Below are positions 57,075 through 64,000 of a stretch of DNA of 64,000 nt, one piece after another. Position numbers and translations under genes: made by a program. This DNA comes from Chondromyces crocatus (GTDB lineage: Bacteria > Myxococcota_A > Polyangia > Polyangiales > Polyangiaceae), in contig NZ_CP012159.1 of NCBI RefSeq assembly GCF_001189295.1, positions 1,564,001 through 1,628,000 on the forward strand, given 5' to 3'. The first letter of the stretch is position 1, and every line of letters begins with the position of its first letter. The notes below the pieces were generated by a model, which saw nothing but the letters and a program-made list of their open reading frames with translations, searched no databases and was not told the DNA's origin.

Positions 57075-59365
57075 ATCGGCGTGACGTGTCGACCGAGGCC
57101 AGCAAGCACGAAGACGGCGCCAGCCGCGAGCGTGAGGGAATCGTCGAGGCAAAGCTCGCCTCGCTGCCCGTCAAGCCGGGGTGCTACCTGTTCATCGACA
57201 AGGCTGGGGCGGTCGTTTACGTCGGAAAGGCGAAGAACCTCCGCTCGCGTGTTCGCAGCTATTTCCAGGAAGGGGGGAGCGACAACCGTTACTTCATCCC
57301 CATCCTGCGGCGCATCATCGCCGACCTCGAGACCGTCGTCACCGCCACCGAGAAGGAGGCTGCGGTCCTCGAAAACCAGCTCATCAAGCAGCATCAGCCG
57401 CGCTTCAACGTCAAGCTGCGCGACGACAAGGACTTCCTCTGGATCCGGATCGATCCGCGCAAAGAGTGGCCCCTGCTGGAGGCGGTGCGCCGTCCGACAC
57501 CGGAGAAGGCCGACAGGGCTCGCTACTTCGGCCCGTATCACTCCGCCTCGAGCGCGCGCCGCACGCTGCACCTGGTCAACAAGCATTTCCAGCTTCGTAC
57601 CTGTTCCGATGCGGAGATGGCCTCCCGTCGCAGGCCTTGCCTCCAGTACCAGATCAAGCGTTGCCTTGCCCCGTGCGTCTACGAGGTCGACCGCCCCCTC
57701 TACGCGGAGATGGTCCGCTCCGTGTCGATGTTCCTGGAAGGGCGCCATGACGAACTCACGGGCGAGCTCACCCAGCGGATGCGAGACGCTTCGAAGGATC
57801 TGAGCTTCGAGCTGGCCGCCATCTACCGCGACCAGCTCCGCGCCGTGGAAGCCGTTCGCGAAGAGCAGCGCGTCGTCCACGCCCGCGACGTCGATCAGGA
57901 CGTCATCGGCATCTACCGCGAGGGGACCCTCGTGGAGGTCGAAGTGCTTCTCGTCCGGCGCGGTCGCCTCAGCGACACCCTCTCTTTTTCCCTCCGGAAC
58001 ATGGAGTTGCCGGATGAGGAGGTCCTCTCCGGCTTCCTGAGTGAGTATTACGGCGCAGCCCCTGAACTCCCCGACGAGATCCTGCTGCCGCTCATGATCG
58101 AAGGCGCAGACGGGTTTGCAGAGCTCCTCTCCGAGCAGCGAGGTCGCAAGGTCGTGCTTCTCGCCCCGCAGCGCGGGCCACGGGTCGATCTCGTCCAGAT
58201 GGCCATGGAGAACGCTGCCCACGCATTCCGGGAAAAGCAGCGCAGCACCGACGACCTCGAAGCGCGCCTGGAAGAGCTGCGCGAGCGGCTCCGGCTTCCC
58301 ACGCTCCCGCGCCGGATCGAGTGCTGTGACATCTCGCATCTCGGAGGGGGAGACACCGTGGGCTCCATCGTCGCCCTCACCGACGGCCAGCCGGACAAGA
58401 AGCGCTACCGCTCCTTCCGGGTCAAGAGCACCGCCGATGGTGACGACTACGGGGCCATGTACGAGGTCCTGGCGCGGCGCTTCCGACGTGGCAAAGCGGC
58501 ACGCGACCGGGCCGCCATGACCGCGACGCGAGACGACGCCAGTGCCGCCGCCGCGGTGGTCTCTGTCGAAGAGATGCCTGCCGAAGAGATGCTCGCCGAG
58601 GCCGAGGAGGAACTCGCGGCGGCGGAACACGTAGCCGAACTCCCCGCGGAGCATCGGGGAGCTGGTGAGGGCCTGGAAGCACCGGGGGACCTGGGAGTAC
58701 CGGCGGCTCTGGAGGCCGCCAGCGATCGGGTCGCACCTGATGCATCTGGTGACGCCGAGGCCGATGAGCATCTGGCAGCCGCCAGCGCAGCGGCCGCGCC
58801 TCCACCTGTCCGGGGAGCTGGGCAGGGCGAGGCCGCCGAGGCGCCTCCACCTGCGCCTGCCGCTCCTTCCACGGGTCCCGAGTGGGATTTGCCGGACCTG
58901 CTCGTCGTCGACGGGGGACGCGGCCAGCTCCAGGTCGCCCTGTCGGCCGCGCATGATCTCGGCCTCCACGGCTTGCCGATCGTCGGACTCGCGAAGGAAC
59001 GCGAGACGGCCACGGGCGACAAGCTGGTCGATCGCGTCTATCTGCCTGGGCAGAAGAACGGCATCCCCTTGCGCTCCACCAGCTCGGCGCTCTTCTTTCT
59101 CGCCCGTGCCCGCGACGAGGCCCACCGTTTTGCCAACCACGCCCGTAAGCGGCTTGGCAAGGCGCGCCGCCTCCGGTCCGAGCTGGAGGACATTCCGGGC
59201 ATCGGCCCCGCCACCCGCAAGGCCCTGCTCCGCGAGCTGGGATCCATGGAGGCCGTCCGGAAGGCGACCGACGAGCAGATCCTCGCCGTGGCTGGCGTGA
59301 GCCGACGTCACCTCACCGCCCTCCGCAAGATCGTCCCCGTGCCCGCCCCGGATGAGACCCCGTGA
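57068..59365 (+). CDS. uvrC: excinuclease ABC subunit C with large insertion
   Basis: UvrC makes both incisions in nucleotide excision repair. Residues 30-110 are the GIY-YIG domain (KPGCYLFIDKAGAVVYVGKAKNLRSRV). A cysteine-rich stretch (CLQYQIKRCLAPC) and a UVR motif (about 228-262) follow. The RNase H-like nuclease has catalytic aspartates in CCDISH (Asp421) and VVDGGRGQ (Asp615). The C-terminal helix-hairpin-helix includes IPGIGPATRKALL. The 765 residues exceed the usual 600-650 because about 130 Ala/Glu/Pro-rich residues (477-606) are inserted between the conserved FRRGKA and WDLPDLLVVDGG. The start ATG 57068 overlaps the previous stop. Confidence 0.96.
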   Translation: MLDRRDVSTEASKHEDGASREREGIVEAKLASLPVKPGCYLFIDKAGAVVYVGKAKNLRSRVRSYFQEGGSDNRYFIPILRRIIADLETVVTATEKEAAVLENQLIKQHQPRFNVKLRDDKDFLWIRIDPRKEWPLLEAVRRPTPEKADRARYFGPYHSASSARRTLHLVNKHFQLRTCSDAEMASRRRPCLQYQIKRCLAPCVYEVDRPLYAEMVRSVSMFLEGRHDELTGELTQRMRDASKDLSFELAAIYRDQLRAVEAVREEQRVVHARDVDQDVIGIYREGTLVEVEVLLVRRGRLSDTLSFSLRNMELPDEEVLSGFLSEYYGAAPELPDEILLPLMIEGADGFAELLSEQRGRKVVLLAPQRGPRVDLVQMAMENAAHAFREKQRSTDDLEARLEELRERLRLPTLPRRIECCDISHLGGGDTVGSIVALTDGQPDKKRYRSFRVKSTADGDDYGAMYEVLARRFRRGKAARDRAAMTATRDDASAAAAVVSVEEMPAEEMLAEAEEELAAAEHVAELPAEHRGAGEGLEAPGDLGVPAALEAASDRVAPDASGDAEADEHLAAASAAAAPPPVRGAGQGEAAEAPPPAPAAPSTGPEWDLPDLLVVDGGRGQLQVALSAAHDLGLHGLPIVGLAKERETATGDKLVDRVYLPGQKNGIPLRSTSSALFFLARARDEAHRFANHARKRLGKARRLRSELEDIPGIGPATRKALLRELGSMEAVRKATDEQILAVAGVSRRHLTALRKIVPVPAPDETP

Positions 59366-59438
59366 GGCGGCATCCATCACGGACCGACCCCTTCATGGTT
59401 GAGTCGTGTGGCGGTCTCTGCGAGCCTGAGAGCGGGGT

Positions 59439-60752
59439 ATGAGCGGGCTCGGCAACGTCGGTGCGGGTCACACACTCGGCCGCTATCAGCTCCTCGTCCC
59501 GATCGCGCTGGGGGGCATGGCGACGGTGTGGGCTGCTCGCACCACCGGCGCCTTCCAGAAGATCGTCGCCGTGAAGCTGATGCGGAACGAGCTCAGCGAC
59601 GAAGACGACTTCGAGCAGATGTTCCTCGACGAGGCGTCCCTCGTCTCCCAGATCCGTCACCCCAACGTGGTCGAGATCCTCGATCTCGGCGAGGAGGACC
59701 GCGCCCTTTACCAGGTCATGGAGTGGGTGGACGGCGAGCCGCTCCATGTCGTCCTGCGTGAATCGAGGAGCCGCGGTGGGATCCCTCTGCCCATCCTCCT
59801 GCGCGTCATGAAGCAGGTCTGCGCGGGTCTGCATGCGGCGCACGAGCTGCGCGGACCGGACGGCGCCCTCGTCGGCCTCGTCCATCGCGACGTGTCTCCT
59901 CAGAACATCCTCGTCGGCTACGACGGCATGGTGAAGGTCGTCGACTTCGGCGTCGCGAAGGCCGCGCTGAACAAGCAGACCACCCGCGTCGGCTCGCTCA
60001 AAGGCCGCGCCCCGTACATGGCCCCCGAGCAGCTCCGTGGCGAGCCGATCGACCGACGCACGGACATCTTCGCCCTCGGCATCCTCCTCTACCAGCTGCT
60101 CACCGGCAAACACCCATTCCAGGGCGACAACGAGTTCGAGACCATGCGCCGCATCACCTCCGGCGTACCTCCCACCCCACCTCGCAGCCTGGTCCCGGCC
60201 CTCTCCTCCGAGGTCGAGGCCATCGTGCTGCGCGCCCTCGCTTCGTCGCCCGGTGACCGCTTCTCCACCATGCTGGAGGTGCTGCGGTCGCTGGAGAACG
60301 CCACCCCACCCGAGGCGCAGATCAGCGCCGAGGACGTAGCCGAGTACATGCGTGCCACCGTCGGCCACCGTGGTGAGCAGCGCCGCGCAGCCATCCGTGA
60401 TGCCGAGCAGAGCACGCGCGGCGAGCGCACGTCCCCGGCACGCCAGTCCTCTCTCGCCTCCGGGGCACGCCTCGCCCCCGACCTCCCTGCCTCTTCCCCC
60501 GAGCTGGCAGCGATCGTCAGGGCTGCTGCGGCCGCCGCGGAAGGGCGTCAAGCGCTTCCCGAGCCGCCTCTTCCCCCCGTTCACGTGGTGCCGGTACCAC
60601 CCCCGCAGTCGACTTCATCGACGTCTCAGGGACCGCGCTCGACCGTGCTGCCGCGCATCCAGGCGATGCCCCACGCTCGCCTCCTCCTGGTCGCTGCGAT
60701 CACCCTGGCCCTGCTGCTCGCCGGCCTCTCCCTCGTCCTCTTCACACGCTAG
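59439..60752 (+). CDS. membrane-anchored Ser/Thr protein kinase
   Basis: The product has 437 residues. Residues 16-290 are a Hanks-type kinase with the glycine loop ALGGMATV, Lys46, HRDVSPQN (Asp151), DFG 169-171, APYMAPEQLRG and a normal C-lobe. A Pro/Ser/Ala-rich linker follows. A single TM helix lies close to the C-terminus (LLLVAAITLALLLAGLSLVLF), so the kinase is cytoplasmic with almost no periplasmic part. The HRDVSPQN form is the common myxobacterial one. Substrates are unknown. Confidence 0.95.
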   Translation: MSGLGNVGAGHTLGRYQLLVPIALGGMATVWAARTTGAFQKIVAVKLMRNELSDEDDFEQMFLDEASLVSQIRHPNVVEILDLGEEDRALYQVMEWVDGEPLHVVLRESRSRGGIPLPILLRVMKQVCAGLHAAHELRGPDGALVGLVHRDVSPQNILVGYDGMVKVVDFGVAKAALNKQTTRVGSLKGRAPYMAPEQLRGEPIDRRTDIFALGILLYQLLTGKHPFQGDNEFETMRRITSGVPPTPPRSLVPALSSEVEAIVLRALASSPGDRFSTMLEVLRSLENATPPEAQISAEDVAEYMRATVGHRGEQRRAAIRDAEQSTRGERTSPARQSSLASGARLAPDLPASSPELAAIVRAAAAAAEGRQALPEPPLPPVHVVPVPPPQSTSSTSQGPRSTVLPRIQAMPHARLLLVAAITLALLLAGLSLVLFTR

Positions 60753-60804
60753 CGCGTTCCTGCGCCAGCGTGTTCACACGCTAGCGTGTTCCTGCGCCAG
60801 CGCG
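60741..60804. repeat. 32-bp tandem duplication over the kinase stop codon
   Basis: Two 32-base copies (60741-60772 and 60773-60804) differ at two positions. The first contains the last codons and TAG stop of the kinase. The second contains the perfect palindrome CACGCTAGCGTG (60777-60788). It lies between convergent genes and could act as a hairpin in both directions. Confidence 0.85.
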
Positions 60805-60858
60805 CGGGAGGGCGCTCTGCGCATCGGCGGTGCCGGGTCTGTACCCACCCTCGGTGCG

Positions 60859-61944
60859 TCACGCTCCATCGGGCAGCAGCTCGGAGATCGGCTCTCCGCA
60901 ACCCGCGCAGAGCCGCTCTTCCAGCCCGAACAACTGCCGGAGGGTCGGCGCGACATCGCGCAGATAGCGCACCCCATGCGTTCCGACCACGCCTCGTGCG
61001 GGCACATGGCCGCCGCGCGCCATCAGCCACACCGCCGCGGACGCAGGCCCTCCGTGGTTGTCGAATCCCTTGTCGCGCCCGTGATCCGTGGTCACCACGA
61101 GCACCGTCCGCGCTCCGTACCCTTCCATCTCGGCGAGGTGCTGCGCCACCTCCCCGATGAACCGATCGGCGAACTGCAGCGCATCGAGATACCCCCGGTA
61201 GTCGCGCCGGTGCGCCCATTCGTCGGTGTCTCCCAGACCCACCCACAGAAAACGCGGCTGCTGCTTCACCAGATGATCGATGGCTGCGGTCGCCGTCGCG
61301 CGATCGGGCCGATAACGCGCCGTGCCAGGGAACGGCGGGGTCACATCACCCTCCGGCAGACCTGCGCTCACCATCACCCCTCGCGGGGCGGCACCAGGCG
61401 ACCCCGCCGGCAGCGCTGCCGGGAGCGTGAGATCTTCCCATGACGTGAACACCGCCACGTCCTCGCGCCCGCGCACCGACGCCAGGTGACCCACGTCGTC
61501 CGCGAGCGTCCGGGTGAGGCGCGGCTTGCAGGCATTGTCCCGGCAGTCGCTCGCGGCCCCCGTCATCAGCTCCAGGTACGCTGGCATGCTCACGTAGCGC
61601 GGCCCTGACGCCGAGATCCCTCCAGGCAAGGACGGATCACCGAGCACCGTCCCCCCGTCGAAGAACAGCCGGTGCATCGAGGGCAACAGCTCCCGCGCCT
61701 CCCGCACCGCCGCCTGGGGCAGCCGAGCCTTCTCCGCCAGAGTGGGCTCCACCCCGCGGAAAATCTCCTGCCACCGCACCCCATCGAGCGTGATCAAGAC
61801 GACGTTCGGCGCGTCCAGCTGTGCCCCGCTCGACGCCGGCGCATGCACGACCGCCTCGCTCGGACCGGCCGGGGCTCGGCTCGACACGAACCCGATGGTC
61901 GAGACGATCACCACCCCTGCCAGTGCGCCCATCAGCCCCTTCAT
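60859..61944 (-). CDS. alkaline phosphatase-superfamily (sulfatase/phosphodiesterase-like) protein
   Basis: The product has about 361 residues from ATG 61944 (MKGLMGALAGVVIVSTIGFV, a signal anchor); ATG 61998 is an alternative. The fold signature is VVLITLDGVRWQEIF (first metal Asp plus catalytic Thr position), GLGDTDEWAHRRDY (Asp/His metal ligands) and VVTTDHGRDKGFDNHGG (Asp-His pair). GTHGVRYLRDVAPTLRQLFG at the end is typical of the superfamily. The substrate (phosphate ester, phosphonate or sulphate) is not predictable. It should act in the periplasm. It is divergent from the VanW gene. Confidence 0.85.
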   Translation of the reverse strand: MKGLMGALAGVVIVSTIGFVSSRAPAGPSEAVVHAPASSGAQLDAPNVVLITLDGVRWQEIFRGVEPTLAEKARLPQAAVREARELLPSMHRLFFDGGTVLGDPSLPGGISASGPRYVSMPAYLELMTGAASDCRDNACKPRLTRTLADDVGHLASVRGREDVAVFTSWEDLTLPAALPAGSPGAAPRGVMVSAGLPEGDVTPPFPGTARYRPDRATATAAIDHLVKQQPRFLWVGLGDTDEWAHRRDYRGYLDALQFADRFIGEVAQHLAEMEGYGARTVLVVTTDHGRDKGFDNHGGPASAAVWLMARGGHVPARGVVGTHGVRYLRDVAPTLRQLFGLEERLCAGCGEPISELLPDGA

Positions 61945-62135
61945 GCACCGCCCCCGTGCGAGCGCCGCGTGCGGCGCTCGTGAAAACCCCTCATCCATGT
62001 CTGATGCCGCTTCCCTCGCAGATGCGCGGGCGTACTGCCGAGATCCGCCAGGTGGTGCGGAACCCGACGCGTCGTGGAGCGCATCCGCCGTTCGCTTGAC
62101 GGCCACGCCTGGCCTTTCCAAGATGGCCCGCCCCC

Positions 62136-63980
62136 ATGGAGCCCAAGGTCAAACCCAGCCGCGCGCCCGAGCTGAGGCGTTTCGCGGCGCTCGCGGCGAT
62201 CTTCGTCACGAGCGGCCTGGCGATCACCTACCTGCTCCTGCCGCCCCCACCCGAGGTGCCGCCGCCCCCGCCGCCCATTCGCATCGGTGGCCTCGTCGTC
62301 CCCACGTCGGGGGACATGCTCGCGGACGCGCTCGATCTGGTACGCCGTCACGCCACAGGCGAAATCTCCCTCAAGCTTCCCGACGGCTCGTCCCGAACAA
62401 TCAAGCGCAACGAACTCGGCATCGAGATCAACCGCGTCCGCCTCGCCGATCTCGTCAAGGAATCGCAGCGCCCCGGCAGCGCCCTCTTGCGCGCCCACCG
62501 CGCCGCGCGGGGCGACGCCCCGCTGGACCTCCCGCTCCCGCTGACGCTCGACACCGAGACGTCGATGAACCTCCTCCTCGATCTCAAGGCCGAGATCGAC
62601 GCGCCGGCGGTCGATGCGTACGTCGATCTCCACGAGAAGCGGCTCAAGCCCGAGAAGGTCGGCCATCGCCTGGACGTCTACGGCACGCTCGACCGCCTGG
62701 ACGAGGCGCTGCGGCGCGGCCTGAACACGATCGAGGCGGCCGTCGAGATCGTCCAGCCGAAGCTTGCCGCCGAGCAGCTCGGCAACGTCAAGTTCGACCA
62801 GGTCCTCGGTTACTTCGAGACCCGCTACACGCAAGGTGAGCGCGGCCGAGCCCGCACCTACAACCTCCGCCTCGCTGCTTCGAAGCTCGACGGCGTCGTG
62901 GTCATGCCGGGCGAGATCTTCGACTTCAATGGCGTCGTCGGGCCTCGTGACGAGGCGCACGGCTACCGCGTCGCCCCGGTCATCGCGCAGGGCGAGCTGG
63001 TCGACGGCCTGGGCGGCGGCACCTGTCAGATCTCCGGCACCCTGCACGGCGCCGCCTTCTTCGCCGGCCTCGAGATCGTCGAGCGCTACCCGCACTCGCG
63101 CCCGAGCTACTACATCAAGCTCGGCCTCGACGCGACGGTCGTCTACCCGACCATCAACTACCGGTTCCGCAACAGCTTCGACTTCCCGATCGTCCTGCAC
63201 GAGACCGTGGCGGGAGGCGTCGTTCGCGCCGAGATCCTCGGTCCCCGTCGCGACCTGACCGTCAGCTATTTCCGCCGCATCGACGAGGTATTGCCCTTCG
63301 AAGAGGTCGAGCGCCCCACGCCCAAGCTGCCCGAAGGCGCCCGCGTCGTCAGCCAGCGCGGCATCCCGGGCTTCAAGACCACCAGCTCGCGTGTGGTCCG
63401 CGACGGCGCCTACGCCCAGCGCGAGAAGTGGACCGACAGCTACCCGCCCACCACGCAGATCGTCCACGTGGGCTCGGGTCCTTCCAGCCTCGAGGCCAAG
63501 GCCGTCGACGACAACCACCCCGAGTACACCGTCGACGAGTACCTCGTCCTCACCCAGGGCCCCGAGATCCGCAGCCCAGGCACCACCGCACCGGAGCCCG
63601 GGGGTGGCACCGTCGAGAGCCGCGAGCCTGGCCGCACGGGGGCCCGTGGATACACCGAGGCTTTGATCCGTTTCCGGGGACGTGATGGTGACGCCGACGG
63701 CGCTCCTCCCCTCATCGTCGCGGCCAGCGCGCGGACGGAGAGCGACGACGCGGCCCGTGACCGGAAGGCCGACGCCGACGAGTCCGAGAACGACCGGAAG
63801 GCCGAGCGGGCGAAATCGAAGGACGACAAGAGCAAGGGCGACAAGAAGGACGACAAGAGCAAGAGCCCCAAGAAGAGCGACAAGGACAAGAAGAGCGACA
63901 AGGACAAGAAGAGCGACAAGGACAAGAAGGGCGACAAGGGCTCCAAGAAGAAGCCGAAGAAGGACGACAAGGCCTCCTGA
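62136..63980 (+). CDS. VanW family protein with Lys/Asp-rich tail
   Basis: The product has 614 residues. An N-terminal TM helix (about 17-35) is followed by a Pro run (PPPPEVPPPPPP). Residues about 50-220 resemble the putative peptidoglycan-binding domain found before VanW. The VanW domain follows: RTYNLRLAASKLDGVVVMPGEIFDFN, VGPRDEAHGYRVAPVI, LGGGTCQISGTLHGAAFFAGL, ERYPHSRPSYY, GLDATVVYPTINYRFRNSFD. The last 70 residues are almost only Lys, Asp and Ser (KSDKDKK repeats). VanW proteins are linked to cell-wall biology, but their activity is unknown. The tail may bind an anionic polymer. Confidence 0.92.
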   Translation: MEPKVKPSRAPELRRFAALAAIFVTSGLAITYLLLPPPPEVPPPPPPIRIGGLVVPTSGDMLADALDLVRRHATGEISLKLPDGSSRTIKRNELGIEINRVRLADLVKESQRPGSALLRAHRAARGDAPLDLPLPLTLDTETSMNLLLDLKAEIDAPAVDAYVDLHEKRLKPEKVGHRLDVYGTLDRLDEALRRGLNTIEAAVEIVQPKLAAEQLGNVKFDQVLGYFETRYTQGERGRARTYNLRLAASKLDGVVVMPGEIFDFNGVVGPRDEAHGYRVAPVIAQGELVDGLGGGTCQISGTLHGAAFFAGLEIVERYPHSRPSYYIKLGLDATVVYPTINYRFRNSFDFPIVLHETVAGGVVRAEILGPRRDLTVSYFRRIDEVLPFEEVERPTPKLPEGARVVSQRGIPGFKTTSSRVVRDGAYAQREKWTDSYPPTTQIVHVGSGPSSLEAKAVDDNHPEYTVDEYLVLTQGPEIRSPGTTAPEPGGGTVESREPGRTGARGYTEALIRFRGRDGDADGAPPLIVAASARTESDDAARDRKADADESENDRKAERAKSKDDKSKGDKKDDKSKSPKKSDKDKKSDKDKKSDKDKKGDKGSKKKPKKDDKAS

Positions 63981-64000
63981 ACGCCCGCCCGCGCGGGCTC

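Overview
The window is very GC-rich and densely coding. Its gene content points to a myxobacterium of the Polyangiales/Sorangiineae type (Sorangium, Polyangium or Chondromyces relatives). The signs are eukaryote-like Ser/Thr kinases, many secreted lipoproteins, FG-GAP/VCBS proteins, Cys-rich 'DDGN-C' lipoproteins, several secreted proteases, Pro/Ala/Gly-rich low-complexity tails and large TPR proteins. This placement is inferred from gene style; no rRNA is present. I saw no insertion sequence, prophage, integrase or CRISPR array. The unusual material is tandem DNA repeats and multi-domain signalling or envelope proteins.

Layout. 1-4841: end of an unknown protein, a small hypothetical, glycine decarboxylase subunit 2 (gcvPB), a lipoprotein and an FG-GAP lipoprotein. 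4973-11095 (all minus): surface-repeat protein, parvulin lipoprotein, GH63-like glycosidase and hemL, closely spaced. 11107-20107: radical SAM protein, papain-like lipoprotein, a COG3014-like/LpoB lipoprotein pair, trypsin-like protease and leuS. 20108-24281: two intergenic minisatellites, an 809-residue low-complexity membrane protein with two internal repeat arrays, an amphi-Trp protein and a third intergenic minisatellite. 24282-29543: a stand-alone murF followed by a TIR-TPR protein, then (opposite strand) peptide deformylase with a PP2C phosphatase.

29715-35082 is an overlapping three-gene operon: MMPL/RND exporter, FG-GAP/VCBS protein and a Tat-exported family-5 solute-binding-like protein. 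It looks like the least-described system in the window. 35541-40867: RRM protein with a glycine-rich tail, and a kinase/cyclase-like/AAA/TPR regulator. 40971-49727: two unknown proteins, glmS, an NtrY-like histidine kinase, guaB and an outer-membrane-type protein. 49808-54905: two serine tRNAs, a Cys-rich lipoprotein, the rplM-rpsI ribosomal operon with a recognisable promoter and terminator, and an M23 peptidase. 55027-63980: TPR protein, DUF2062-methyltransferase fusion, uvrC with a large insertion, a membrane Ser/Thr kinase, a phosphatase-superfamily protein and a VanW protein.

Two themes recur. One is cell-envelope construction and remodelling: murF, glmS, LpoB, M23, VanW, and the lipoproteins and proteases. 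The other is Ser/Thr phosphorylation signalling: two kinases, PP2C and a histidine kinase. The rest is housekeeping.
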